Source of the DNA: Agapanthus africanus
Lineage: Eukaryota > Streptophyta > Magnoliopsida > Asparagales > Amaryllidaceae
NCBI GenBank assembly: GCA_030015575.1
Contig: CM057346.1
Location: forward strand, 561,540,315 to 561,604,314
Direction of reading: 5' to 3'
DNA: 64,000 bases
The position numbers were made by a program, and so were the translations under genes. Of this stretch, positions 46,603 through 59,660 are shown in pieces. The notes below the pieces were generated by a model. That model did not search any database, was not told where the DNA came from, and saw only the letters and a list, made by a program, of their open reading frames with translations. Each line of letters opens with the position of its first letter. The stretch's first letter is position 1.

Positions 46603-47582
46603 TTAGATTCTTTCGGGTTCAAGTAGGCTTTTCCATCTGACTGTCGGACATGCCTGTAGATCCTTCAGTATTCTGTTCGTTTTTGCTGAAAGGACGACTT
46701 CCCCTAGAGTTTCTTCCACGAGTGAGCATGATGCCCCCTGCACATCCACCTTTTTGGGAGTATACTTCTGCGGTTGGCTTACCCTCCAGTTATTAGATAG
46801 CATGAATTTTCCCTGCTGATACTGGTCTTTAATCCTGTTCTTGAAGTCGTAACAATCTTCAATTGGGTGGCTCACCATTCTGTGATAGGAGCAGTAGTAG
46901 GGTTGTTGACGTCCCCGGGTTGCGGTGGACACCGCGGGTCTTGTAATGTGATGAGTTTATTATTCATTGCCAATTTGAACAGTCTCCTCGTCTTGTTACG
47001 GGGAAACGAGTAAGCGCGTCCTAATATTTCTTCCAAGTATGGGCGCGAACGCGCGTTGTTTTGGCGAGCAGCCGGTTTTAGGCCATTCGGTTGTTGTTAC
47101 GTGTTGGCAACGAAGGCCGCTTTTCTTTTACCCTTGTTATTTCGAGGGTCCTTACTTCAGGAGGAAAGCCCATGGTCTATCAGGTCCATTTGGGCTAGTT
47201 TATCTATCAGAGCCTGGAAGGTGGTTGGTTTGAAGAATGTCATGAGTTGGGAAACAGTCGTTTGAGGATCAAGGGTCCCGATGAAAATGCCCATGGTGGG
47301 AGATTCTTCAATGCACTGTTCGCATTTAGACCACAGGTTCCGCCACCGTATCGCGTATTGGACCCAAGTTTCTCCAGGCTTTACCCTGGCATTGATTAAT
47401 GCCGTGATCGGGGTGCGCTCACTTGCGCTGGAGAAACGTTGTGTGAACAGCAGTTCCATCTTTATAAATGCTTTCACGGAGTCATTTAGGAGCTCCGAGC
47501 ACCATTCGAATGATGTTTTTGACAAGCTGCCAACGAACTGGTGAAATAACAGTTTGTCGTCACCTCTAGTGTTGCCGCACAT
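46603..47582 (-). pseudogene. O gag core
   Basis: The capsid is open at 47582-47157: MCGNTRGDDKLLFHQFVGSL, FEWCSELLNDSVKAFIKME, LLFTQRFSSASERTPITALI, KPGETWVQYAIRWRNLWSKC, matching Tat Gag wording (F..SL...A..WY..L....I..W..M...F...F). A frame break leads to 46932-46603 with a CCHC-like block YYCSYHRMVSHPIEDC, usual for Tat elements where the knuckle reads C.YH....H....C. The protein would package element RNA. Broken by at least one frame change. Confidence 0.88.
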
Positions 47583-48104
47583 TGCTCTGAACTACACGAC
47601 GTGTTGGTGAGGGTTGTCTGTCATTTTGTACACATGGATTTAAGGGATCGTATATCCCGGTGGGTATTTGATTTGTTCATACCAGCCTGGATACGGTCGT
47701 CCGGTTCTGACGATTTGGCCAGCAGCCTTATTAGCTTGATGAGCTCTTATTTGTTGAGCAATATAATCATCATGAGCGCCCTTAGTGATTGTTTCCTCCT
47801 TGGCTGTCGATAAAGCTAGAGGAGGGTTTGATATTTTCCCTCTGTCATCATCAACGATTATTGGCGGATCTTCGGCCGGTGGTTTTGGTTAGATCATCAT
47901 TCCAACCATGTCTTAGAATAAGAGAGCTATCTGCTTTATATTAGCAGCTTGTTCAGCGGCTTCCTTGTCTTTTCTCTGAAACACCTTTCATAAGAACTCT
48001 GTATCGGTCTCCTGCTCTTGGCGCTGTTCGGTCTCTTTGTCCGGACTTTCTTTCTGTCTGGTAAGTGTTGCCTTTTTTGTCAGCATTTCCTAGAGCTTTT
48101 GTTG

Positions 48105-49332
48105 TTACTCCTGAGCCTTAGTCAGTAATTGAGTTTGCGGTCGGTGACTCACCGAAACATGGCTTTCTTCATTCCCCGAATCCATGTAGACCATATGTAT
48201 TGTCATGCCCCCGGCCTTGGGGCATTTGGATCCATTGTCTTTGGAATTTTCCGTCGGCGGTAGAGTTTTCTCCAGCCTCTTCCTTTTGTGGGAGGTTGAA
48301 GTTGAAGGAGCCGTTGTAACAGGCACCCGTGTCGAAGAAGCCCCTCGCTGCATGACGGAGGAGTGCTCTTTTTCTTGCCGAGCCTTCAATTTCTTCGGTT
48401 GACGAGAGTGATTTTGGTTAATCACAGAGTCCTGGACTTTTCGCCAGACCCTATGAATTTGCGAGGAGAGCCGCTAATGGGGCTGCTCCGACTTTGCCTG
48501 AACAGGGACCTCTACTGGCAGAGGTGATTTCATCAGCACTACCGTCGAGGAGTTCTTACGTACCCTCCTAAGCGAATCAATGCCGTTCCCGGTTGGAACA
48601 ACAACATCAACTTCCACCATTGGAGCCGGCGGAGTAAGTCCAGAGGGGAAGTTGCCCCTAGCTTTTCTCACTCGGTGCTCATAGCGACGTCGAGCGTGCC
48701 TTGCAGAAGGGACCGTCTCAGTTTTGGAAGCGGCTTCTTCGTTCCTCCGGCTTTGGTGAGGGGCTTTAGTCAGCGTCAGCCTGTTGAAGACCGACGTCCT
48801 TGGTAGAGTTTGAAGAGAGCTGGCCAGTCTTTCGAAGATCGATCATCTGATGGGGGAAGCGCTTTTGACGGCTTCACCAGTAGCAGGAGTTGGGAAGGCT
48901 ATCCATTTTGGGACAGCCCTTTTAGGTATCACGAGCCTCTTTAAGGGCCCGTTTAGGTTTTTGCTCAGCCTATTGAATACTGAGACGTCAAATTTGGATG
49001 GCCCATTGAGAGAGGCCGTCGTGGTTGCCATTCGATCGAGGACCGACCTTTTAGGAGCTTCCTCTTGCGGCGCTGAGGCACCGAAACTCACCAGTGGGAG
49101 CATGGTCCCGAAGAACAATCCAGTAGTAGCATGCGTAACTTGCCCCACTGGCATTGAGAAAATAGAGGCCGTGTTGCGCCCTTAAGTCACTCCTCCAGTT
49201 AGGGTGGAGCGAAAGTTGCTGTTGCATGAGGTGCATTGGGAAGCCATCGATTTTTCTGCACATGAGAAAGAAACTACCTCGAATCCAAGGGCAACCTTTG
49301 TGAACCGCGATTTTGTTCGCGAAACTCGACAC
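48105..49332 (-). pseudogene. O gag N-terminal leader region
   Basis: Several short open pieces in different frames (49332-49051, 49154-48843, 48671-48474, 48425-48105). Words SVLDRMATTTASL and SVFNRLSKNLNGPL repeat a 'SVxxRL' pattern seen in the long N-terminal parts of Tat Gag proteins, and CPKAGGMTIHMVYM resembles a conserved word there. Assignment is weaker than for the core. Confidence 0.55.
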
Positions 49333-49360
49333 ACGAAGTCTAGAGTGGAAAGAGGAAAAG

Positions 49361-49383
49361 GTCCCACCGGGCGTGCTGGAATC
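49361..49383 (-). other. PBS-like site of O
   Basis: On the minus strand, directly after the LTR end GGTGAACA, comes 'gattccagcacgcccggtgg' then 'gac'. A primer site is expected here and should begin TGG; the first bases look mutated. Ogre-type elements are reported to use tRNA-Arg, but I could not verify the match. Confidence 0.5.
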
Positions 49384-51159
49384 TGTTCACCGCTGGAAGA
49401 TGGGACTGAGACGTTGGGACGTCTGGCCTGAATATGGGGGCAGATGCTATTTGAAATTATCCATCCACCTCTCCGAAATTACCAAGTTTATTTATGGAAC
49501 CATATATCGGAGGTTTGGACAAATAAGACCGTTGTAGTAGACTTTATCAGATTCCCCCTCATTTTTTTGATTGTGGGGGACGCTCTTCCCTGCAAGCGCA
49601 AGCCCCTGCAGTTAATTACGTTACCGCATTGCGATAACCATTTTCTCCTGCTTCGGCAGTTCACTTTGTATCTTGTGTTATTTTGTTTGTTTTGGTTGCC
49701 CGTGGATTGTATGTCGCCGCCCGTAGGGCACGGATGAGTCCAAATACGTATATTTTAGATTTGGGTTTGGGTCAAGGATTTGCTTGACGGAGTTTTGAAC
49801 TCAGGTTGTATATTCCTTCAGTTCAAAAATATTTTTGTTTTATTTAAGGACCGTTAATCTAGTTTAAGATTAAGATCAACTTAAATATATAAGTGAGCAT
49901 TTGGGCTCAATTTGTTGTTGCTAAGGGTACATTAGTCTTATTTGAGACTAAGATCAACTTAACAACATTTTCGGATCATTTTTACTTAAAATCCAGCAAA
50001 AGAGCATTTGGGCTCAGCTGCAAGAAAACTTCAGAGACTTAGCCAATTTGGGCTTAATCTGCTTAGTCTTTTCTTTGTTCAAAAGTGCTAAGCACTTATT
50101 CGGGCTCTATTTGTTCAGCCCTTTTCTTTTTATGTAAAAATGCTAAGCACTTATATGAGCTCTGACGCTCACAAGTATATCATGTGAACCATTCAGTCAT
50201 GGGCGCTGCCCAATGAGTGTTGAACACTTTAGTCGTTTTGACTAATTATGAAGTGCTAAGCACTTTTTATGGCGTCCACGTGAGGTGCACGTGTGGCGCT
50301 GGGCACTGCCCAATTCATGCTAAGCAGTTTAATTCAGCGCTCACGTGTATATCACGTGAGGCGCTGGCCTTCTGCTTTGGGCGCCCACGTGGGAAGCATG
50401 TGAGGCGTTGGGCCCTTTGTTTGAGGGCGCTCACGTGGGAAGCACGTGAGGTGCTGAGTCTTTTGTCCGGGGAATCCGCGTGAGGAGCACGTTCGGCACA
50501 GTCTCGCTTATTTTGGTCTTGCACCCACGTGTGTTTCATGTGAGGCGCTGGGCGCTGCCCAGTTAGTGCCAAGCACTCAGCCGTTTTAGCTGTTTATGAA
50601 GTGCTGAGCACTTTAACTCGGTGCTCATGTGTATTTCACGTGAAGCGCCGGCCTTCTGTCTTGGGCGCCAATGTGTTTTTCACGTGAGGCGCAGAGTTCT
50701 TTTATATGGAGATTTAATCTCCGTTGATGTTTTCAGAGAGGTTAAAGCTCTGTCAATGGTATTTTGACTATTAACAATTACCAAAACCACACTTTTTTTA
50801 AAGAATTTTGGGTTGAGTTTTTAAAGAACTGAGTTCTTGATTTGAAAAAACTAAGTTCCTGGAGTATTATGGACTCTATCTTCTTTCTTTTTAAACTTGT
50901 TCTTCCCTGAATATTTGATTCTCAAGAGCAAGATCTTCCCGATGAGAATTAAATTCTCAACTTATGAGAGACTTGTCTTGTGGATCTCAGATCTAGAGAG
51001 AGAACTAAGTTCTTTTAAAAGGGGTTAAACTCTTAGATGTAATATGATTGGTAAAGAAGATATTTTGATCTCTTCTTTTTTCTTTACCTAGGGTTTTGAG
51101 AAGGAAGATCTTCTTCTTTGAGAATTAAATTCTCTGTTATTTTGAGAGCTCCATGTATT

Positions 51160-53196
51160 TGTAAGTCTACGGTACCTCTCCGGCCGTCAATCCGAAGCCA
51201 ACGCGGAACCAAAACTTTTATAAACTGGCGCTAACGCAGACTTTTACCCGGATCATACCATTAACCCTATACTAGCAAACTGCTAAAAAGATAGAATGAC
51301 TATACCGATCGATCCGTGTCCTTCGGTCTTTAGCCATCATCTTAAGCTCCTCGCGGTATCTCCGATCTCGCCCGATCTCCGGTTTCCTCGTCGAAAAGGG
51401 CACCACATCAAGAAGTCTTTTTACGGGCTCCCGCTTCAAACCGAAGCAACTCGGACATGAAGTTTGTTAGCCGACATGTCCAAGGTGAAGTAGAGAATGT
51501 GTGTGATAATTTTGTCTTAATCATCTATTGATTCTCAACACATAAGATGGTATGGATGGAGGTTGAAGAAGATGCCATTAATGGAGATTGTGAGCTCAAG
51601 AAGAAAGAGAAAGAAGAAGAGCATTCTTTTGTGTGTGATAAAAATGTGAGAGAGCACTAGAATAATTATCATCTCAAGAGCCAACCCCAACTCATATGGC
51701 TGCCCCCTCTCTCTCTCCATCTCAATTTCACACAAATAAATCAATAAACAATTGGCATGGCACAAAAAATAATACCATGAGTCATCACCCATGCATATGC
51801 CACAATTAATGTTCATCATGATGACTTGAGCTCATAATTACAACTAATAAACATTAATCCAAATGTTTATGACAATAAATAAAATGACATCTTCTAAAGT
51901 AAACTCGTGACGGATCACAAGGATACCCCTCATCTGAATATACGTACCTGTATTCTCATTCCGACTGAATGCGAATACAATGAGACTAAAGTAATCCAAC
52001 AAATCTAATACTAGGATCCGGCTTAAACCAAAGCCCACTAGTATGATCTGTCCGATCATGATCCATGCACAAGTGCATGTATATGATCGAACCCTGCCAT
52101 AAAACCATACGCCCTCTACAACGTTTCGCCCGAAAACTTGGGAAACTATCTATGGGGGACTTTAAAGACTCATCAATACGCTGGCAGTGGGTTTAACCAC
52201 AAGCATGTCAGTGGTACTAGCTGTACATAATGGCTACCAAGGTATTGAGCAAAGGGAGGCCGATGAGCGAACTCATCCTGAAACCCTACTGAGCCTGCCA
52301 GTGACAATATCTGTACAGTCCGGTCCGTTCGTCTATGAGTATCGCATTTCGAGCCCAGGGGGGTGGTAAACATCAGACCCCCAAAAGCGGTATAAGTCGT
52401 GTTGAAGTGTAGCCCAGAACACCTTGAGATACTACTGTATTACCTACCAGTAAATCTCACTTTCCTTGGCCAAGAAATTCGTGTAATGGCTCTCCTACAC
52501 ACATCGCGATCTCACCCCCAATACCGTGAGAGACGAATCCCCAGCCGATCTGCTCACTGCCTCCATGTGGCTCGGGACTGTACCCAACTAAAACCTGTTT
52601 GCACGACTCCTCTGAGCCGTGGTAGGGTAGTAATCAAAGCACAGCGGGAACTCACACGAGACAAATGACGATCTCAAGTCGATAGACTAACCTGTACACA
52701 TGTCACCAGGGAACTGCTATCTGACGCCAGGTATAGTACCAACTAGCATGTTCCCGGCGAGTCCTGTCCGGTGTAACCCAATGAGCACCTGTATACGTCT
52801 TAGGTGAACCAACTGACACCAATGGCTTATGAGACCGGCCATCGCCCCCCCGTCGGGGTCTCGATCGTATATACTAGTCTACTCATGGAGTATCGATGCC
52901 CAGTCTCGAAACTCCCATGACTAAGGACACTTTAAGGATGTGCTTATAGACCACCCAACTCTCACGTATATGATCGCTATCATACTGCTGGTAGTCAAGC
53001 AAGAATCCTGAGGGGTCTATCAACGTGTAATAGTGATCTGTAATGTCACCTAAAGCATGTACACGATGATAAAGGCAAACCTAATAGCATACTATCATCT
53101 CGAGTAAGACTGTCCTACCGGTATAGCTTCTCTCTCAATCATTGCAATCACGTGCCTGCGATCCAATAATTAACTTTGAGGGCACTATATCCAACA
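51160..53196 (-). repeat. C2 3' LTR
   Basis: On the minus strand it begins TGTTGGATATAGTGCCCTC and ends GTAGACTTACA; on the plus strand TG at 51160 and CA at 53196. It shares 'gtagactagtatatacg'-type words with the copia solo LTR at 25081-27323. Confidence 0.88.
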
Positions 53197-53212
53197 ATCT
53201 CCCACTTGCACT
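53197..53212 (-). other. Polypurine tract of C2
   Basis: Minus strand AGTGCAAGTGGGAGAT before TGTTGG, the usual PPT of Angela/BARE elements. Confidence 0.85.
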
Positions 53213-53499
53213 TAAGGCTAATTATTGCGATGTCGCATACTCACAGGCCGTGTGATACCGAACACCCAACTCCTCTACTAATCAGTTTTACAAAGCTCGT
53301 TTGCGAAAACTATTGCGTTCGAGAAATAGCCTCAGTGAGTGGATCTGCCCTGATGTTCTTTCTATGTCTCTCTTAATCTCAAGTTCGAGGAGAAAGCCAT
53401 CTCCCAAATTGAGTAAAACCTGTCTTAGAATATGTCTGGATATATGATGGGATCTAGTTCACAAATGAACTCCAAATCCAAACTTCTTAGACCGTATCG

Positions 53500-54830
53500 T
53501 CAACTGAACTTAATCAGTATCTTGCGTCATGCCTCTCTCAGTATCCGCTCGGACCACCTGTCCAAACTACTGCCCCTCGTCAGAGGAAAAACTATAACTC
53601 TAACAGTCACTCTGTCATCCAGGTCACCTTGGAAGCCTGGAATGATAACCGTCTCCTGAAGGAGGCTGCCATTATCATATCCATAGAACATCCACTTATA
53701 TTCTAAAACTGCTTCCGAACGTTTCTCTAGGATTGGATTAATATCACAACTTATTGCAGCTAGTGCAAAAATAATATCTGGTGTGGTACTTGACATCTCA
53801 TGATTGACTCAATTGCCTAAGCAAGTGATATGCCAATCATGCACATCCCTCTCACATTTAGTTTGTAAGACACCTTTAGAGATGGTGACTCCATCACCAG
53901 CAGGTACACCACCATGTCAGGAGCCGTCCATTCAAAAATACATTTAGAATGCAGTCTAAGTGCCCGGATTGGGACACTTCCTAAATCTAGATTTAAAACC
54001 ATAGATCTAGTAACCAGAATGCCTGATATTTTATCCATATCCTATGTGGAGAAACCACTGTGTGACAACCACAGTATAACCGATCTTAGTATAGGAATTT
54101 CACTTCCTACTATGTGTATGTCATCCAAATACCAGGACATCACACCCTACTACCTTCTTAACAGATCCATCCCCTATTCTGATGAAGTCAAAGCTTATGA
54201 CTGTCACATCAAAAATAGATGATCTTTCTCCGCTATATCTGCTTTAGTTTATAAATTGACATAAGCTACTTTTCCACTATGCTTCCGCTGCTTTCACTAA
54301 CTAAGACAACCCTCTGGCAGTGTCATATACACGTGCACTTCTAAAGCTAGTTTAGAACGACACTATACTCATCCTCCTGCCGGGTCTCATAGTCTGGAAC
54401 AGCAGCAATGGCAGGTCTGGGTAAACAAGAACCTCCCTGTCACCGTCCTTGAGGCTACCAGAGTATGTCTTGGGTGCCTGAGGTTACCCACCATATCTGC
54501 GGAGTGGCCAATAGAATGTCAAACCTGATTGAATCTCTAGGTCCTATTAAATTTTCAGTAATCGTTTGCGGTTCTGGAACCACTTCCAGTTCTACCATAC
54601 CCTCACTACTGTTTTCTGAAAAAGTCCATTTTACTAAAACTGTGTCGAGTCAAGATCAATATCACTATTGATCTTCCAGATGGTAGAAAGTCAACCCTCG
54701 TCATAGCCTGGGTTAACCCACAAACTGCTATTACAGAAACGTGCCTTGAGTTATCCAGTGTCTGATTTTAAGCATAAGCCGGACAACTCCATATACCTTA
54801 ACATTGTTAAGATATTAATTGTTCTATATC
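53500..54830 (-). pseudogene. C2 RT and RNase H
   Basis: Decayed copia text on the minus strand. It includes EVVPEPQTITENLIGPRDSI near 54580 (pre-RT linker), a YGLKQASRSWN-like block near 54255, VKKVVGCDVLVFG followed by a decayed YVDD region near 54140, then STTPDIIFALAAISCDINPI (usual CTRPDIA.A....SR...NP) and GFQGDLDDR near 53600 (usual GY.DSD.AGDLDNRKSTSG). Stops are frequent. RT active-site residues cannot be read. X3 cuts it off at 54831; integrase text resumes at 57940. Confidence 0.78.
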
Positions 54831-57800
54831 TGTAAATCCCCGTTCCCATCTCAATAAAAGTTTTCTATTTTTCCTAAATTCCCGAATTGTTCTTTTCTTT
54901 TTTCCCTCGTAAATTTCGTAGGAAGGTGGTTGCTTAACTCCAATAATTATAATTTCCCAAACCCTAAAAGTCAAAACCCAAGATTTAAAACCAAAGCTAA
55001 AATTAAACTAAAACCAAAATTTTACTAATAAATCCTAACCCAAACTATACTCAACCCCAACCCACAAATAAAATAAAATATTAAAGAAAATAAAACATTT
55101 GGCCCAGCCCGTCCCCCTCCTCAGCCCACACACACAAAATTAAAATTTAAAATGAATTCTTTTTTTTAAAACCTTCAGCCCAGCCCGTCTCCAAGTCCAA
55201 CCCGCACCCACGCCAACCCGACCCATTTTGAATCCCTTCTTCTTCCTCCAACGGCTATCTCCCTCCTTTCCCGTTCACCTTTTTATTTCGCGATCCGCCT
55301 CCCCCGCCGCAACTCACGCCCACGTCCTCGCGGTGCCGTTACCCTCTCGTATCCCCTATCTCCCTCACACACTCACTCCTCTCTCCCATTTCAAAAATTC
55401 CTCATCTCTCTCCCTCTCGAAAACTCACGAACCCACCGCACTCGACTCCCTCCGACGACGGCGAACCTCCTCGTCGACCCCTCATTCATCATCCCTCGCC
55501 TCTCCTCCACCCACAGAACCCTCCTACATCTTCCTCCACCAACCTAGAACCCTACACACCCAACCCAGTACAACCGAGACTCACCTGCATCCATTCGGCC
55601 ACCACCCCGCACCCTCACGCCGGCGATCCCCCATCACGTCGTCGACCTCTACACTCTCTTCTCCTCAGCCTCATCTCGCTCACGACAAACCCGAGCCACC
55701 ACTTCTCTTCTCTCTCTCTTCAAAAATACCATAACCCAAGCCTCGAGCTTCACTGTGCACATCGCCGGAGCGATGCCGCCGACCGTCGGCGACCCCAACA
55801 CTTCTCAGGCGAACCACAGAGCACCCCCTACGCTTCCAGTGATCGTGCAACGGCTCCGGGCAACTCCGACGTCAAATCCGTATCGCGAGCCGAGGCCGTG
55901 CAAACCAATCCACGCCGTTCGACGTGCGTTCATGACGTTACCGCTGCCGTACATTCACGAAACGTTTCCAGGTAAGTACTTTACTTGCTACATGCTAATT
56001 TACCCATATTACAAACTCAAACATGTATGTTATGAAATTCCTTTTTCCGATAGAATTAAATGACGTATGTGTTCGATACTTGGCCCCAATGAAAATACTT
56101 GCATAAGTTGACGGAATTAGATTTTTTGTGTTGGCTCCTGTAGTGATGAATATCCTGTAAAAATCTTACTGGAAAGTACGAAGGTTAGTGACTAAAATGA
56201 ATACCCCCAAATATACCGATAAAACTAGAAATTTCCCGTATCTGAAAATGATTAAAATTACTGTAAATTATGTACATGCTGGAAAGATGCGTTCGAGGGC
56301 TTAAATCGAAGTCGACTCGACGAAATTTAACTCTATGTAAACTTTTAATGTTTTCTATACTGTAACTGTGACGATATTTAGATCGGAGTGCGACTCTGGA
56401 CTGCAGTCCAGTGCGACTCTGATTACTATTTACTGTCCCAAAATGTGTGTCACATTGTTTCCTGAATTCGTATGTTATGGAACTCTACAGTGGATTAAAG
56501 ATGGATCTGTTAGCTAAACAAAACAAGTGGTTTCATTCCGTTTCATTACCGTTTGCTATTTAATTTGAAAAAATAAAGGGCAGAACGTATGACAGTCCAG
56601 AACAGATTCAGAAGTGACATACTAATGTTAAATTGTGTATAACTTTCGACGTACAGAGGCGATTGAGGACCCGTCTATTGCGTTGAATACCCTATCAAAA
56701 ACTCTAGATTTTATTCAACTATAGCATTGCTGAATTCTGAACCCAAATGGATGCAATTCGTGTCGCGAAACGGACGTTCAGTTCAGAAACTGAATTTCCA
56801 GCCGCGAGCACTTAAAATGAAACAGCTGTATATTGAATACCGGAAATCCGATTGAACTGAAACTAATTTTGACGAATTTCTGACTGAGTGTTCTATTTAT
56901 CGTATTTGTATCATTTCGTTGAATTCTAAACATATGAATTTATGCAATTTTTGTAAGTTAATGACGTGCACATTGGATCATAACATACTTAGCTTGTTAA
57001 TGGCATACATACATATATCATATCCCATTTGCCATATACTTAGTGTTAGTGCGTGTTAGAGTCAGTGTACATTGCATTATCATGCGTGATTGATGTTGGT
57101 TTAGGAGTGATGAGTACACCAATGGAAAGTGAATATTCGTGATAGTGATTGGTACAGTGGACAGTGATAAAACCGTGCCATTGGTATACTTGTACACGAC
57201 TAAATCAAGATCATAAATAGTGTAAACCTGGGGATAAAGGGGAAATCGAAGTGGAAAGAGAATCGTATTTAGCGGGACCGTGTTTTAGAGGATGATCATT
57301 CGAGCAGCGATATATATATTAGGTAGGATCTAGCGGTCCGGCTGACAGGGTTATGTCCCGGGCATGTGGGCCGTTGTCTCGGGTATGTACGAGACTCCTG
57401 TTAAACATGATCCTCCTTTCCACTATGCGATTTCAAATATGACCTAGAGACCGATAGGGACACAGATCATATTTTGCATAATATAGTGACATAGTGATTA
57501 CTCGCATTGTACTTTCACTGCTATTACCTCTTTTACCTATTTTATCTTATTATAATAATATTGTTATTGTGTCGCTCTAACGACCTGAGTATGCATGCTC
57601 AGATCCCATGGAAGGACCAGCGCAGGAGACGAATCTATCTTTCGAGTTCACGGAGATCAAGTCTGGTGTACTTTCTTTCTTTATTGCTTTCCATAAAAGA
57701 GATCGTGAAATTGAACTTGGTTAGTAACTGTTCTTGTTATTTGTAATTTGTGAACAATGGATTTTAATGTAATAAATTAGTGATGTGATTCCTTTACTAC

Positions 57801-57934
57801 TGTGCTTTATTTACTGATTACCATGTAATGCTAGAAGCCGAAGTGTGACTACGGCGGGATGGTTCCTTGACCGTAGGAGCATGGCTGGCCTAGTCATCCC
57901 TCGTTTTCCGTATTTTGGGAAGCGGGGCGTGAAA
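54831..57934 (+). mobile_element. X3: Tekay-like solo LTR in C2 pol
   Basis: TGTAAATCCCCG start and AAGCGGGGCGTGAAA end. ATATC at 54826-54830 and 57935-57939 is a perfect 5-bp target duplication. The end word is shared with the X family but most of the body is not, so it is a related, distinct family. A CT-rich stretch (55180-55740) looks like an untranslated leader; CAG|GTAAGT at 55969-55977 is a perfect splice donor. No gene. Confidence 0.93.
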
Positions 57935-57939
57935 ATATC

Positions 57940-58420
57940 CAATATAGAAACAGAGGCACTGATTTAATTGAAACCAGATTCAAATCATGCAGCTGTCTCC
58001 AGTGCATATCAAATAAATGGAGAGAGGCCGATCAGCATTATTCAACTTAGGAGTGTATCCAATTATAAGTAATCTGAAAGAAAAACAAGTTTCTCAAAAC
58101 CATTACTATCAACTGAATACCTTATACAAGTATCTACATCTTCGATCACCTTGAAGAATCCTGATACTTGCAATACCTGGTTCTCCACTTTATTCATATA
58201 CATATAACTTATCAAAACTTGGACCTTGTGTTTCTACGAAACACTTGTCTAAAAACAAGAGAAGTCATAAGTAAACAGAATATAGTACGAGTACCTACCC
58301 CTCTGTCCTAATGGACACTGGACAACATACAATACTCTGTATAAATCCCCTGAGTTTAATAACTCAAACTCTGTGCATCGTAGGTTGAAAACTGTACTAT
58401 GGTTATGAAGAATTATACCG
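57940..58420 (-). pseudogene. C2 integrase core
   Basis: Minus strand: DLYRVLYVVQCPLGQRGRYS then YYILFTYDFSCF (usual LIHTDVCGPM....RGG..YFITF.DD.SR), VLISYMYMNKVENQ, and near the X3 junction GLSPFI, a stop, YALETAA (usual LP.S.WG.AL.TA.Y..N..PSK). The first aspartate position is altered and the middle D..G..Y motif is not readable. It is heavily decayed but in the right order with RT downstream. Confidence 0.75.
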
Positions 58421-58872
58421 CTGTTCAATGCTCCTTACCTAACCATCAACTGATATAGGTAAATGTCATGGACATAATTTCAAAAAGTTATATCTCACTT
58501 TATAAAAATAAATGTACAGATATATCAGTTTGAAATTGGTGCATAACAATGGATATTCAAAACCAAATATTTGCCGTCCAGGAAAAACCCAGGCGATTTC
58601 CTCAAATATTACCAATTAAAATGAATCCCGATATAATGAGGATGATCACCTAATTTCCAATTACTTACTCCCACTCATCATCTGTAAAACCATACAGATG
58701 TGAGAATCATACCTGCTAAATACATACCTTGGAGCAAGGTCTAATGTGGAAATCAGTTTTCCGTTAACAACACATTGTGAAACAGAAACATGAAAATTTT
58801 TCGTTGGGGTTTCCGGGTATCCCTAGTAATGCTTCTTCCATTATCAGAATCACGACTGTAACCGTATATTTT

Positions 58873-59660
58873 TTTGCCATCTCTTCAAATCCCTTTATAT
58901 GTCTTTAGTCATTACCTTCTGTACACCTCCTTTAGGCTAAATGGTTTTCTTCCTTCCCTACCGTTCGGCACCAGCCTATGGTTAGGAAGAAGACTATCCA
59001 ATAAGCGTAATAGGTGTACTCTCCTAATTCTAGGAGTACTCGCAACCTGAGAGAAGATAAAGATAAAAGACAATTGAATAAACCTTATTCCTATTTCTTC
59101 TGAACCAGAATCCATCCTCGAACTGGAACAAGTTCTTTCGAGTTCGTATATAACCATATGATGGATTATCCAATAACTGTGGATCTTCGTAGTGATACGG
59201 GGTGTTCTGGAGAAATACAAAGGTGAAAAAAGAGTGGCGATGAGATACTCGGTTTAGTCGTGAATGATAGCTGTCGCAATTTACTTTGCCCTCTTTCTAA
59301 TCCCTTTATTTGTCTTTACTTATTATCTTCTGTACACCACACTTAGGCTAATTAGTTTTCTTCATTCCCTACCTTTCGGCACCTGCCTATGGTTTGGAAG
59401 AAGACTATCCAATACGCGCAATAGGTGTACTCTCTCCTAATCCTAGGAGCCCTCACAACCTGAGAGAAGTAAAAGGAAAAGACAACTGAATAGTCCTATT
59501 CAGTCTCTCTAGAACCAGAATCTATCATCGAATCTGGAACAAGTTCCTTCGAGTTCGTATATAACCATACGATGGATTTATCCAATAGAAGTGGATATTC
59601 GTAGTGATACGGAGTGTTCTGGAGAAATGCAAAGGGTAAAAGAAGGAGTGACAATGAAGT
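58873..59660 (-). repeat. 412-bp tandem duplication covering the C2 pre-integrase region
   Basis: Two copies (58873-59284 and from 59285) share 'cctatggtt.ggaagaagac' and 'tcgagttcgtatataacca'. On the minus strand the first copy is open at 59220-58912 and reads LLDSLLPNHRLVPNGREGRK then PFSLKEVYR, which resembles the copia GAG-pre-integrase block (RL...GLL......P.CE.C..GK....PF). The copies differ at many bases, so the duplication is old. Confidence 0.82.

Noticed and set aside
44307..49185. Several plus-strand ORFs of 60-114 residues
   Set aside because: All are antisense to the O gag-protease reading on the minus strand, which has recognisable motifs.
55228..55734. 168-residue plus-strand ORF rich in S, P and H
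   Set aside because: It lies in the CT-rich leader of solo LTR X3, is low-complexity, and has no domain; open only because of base composition.
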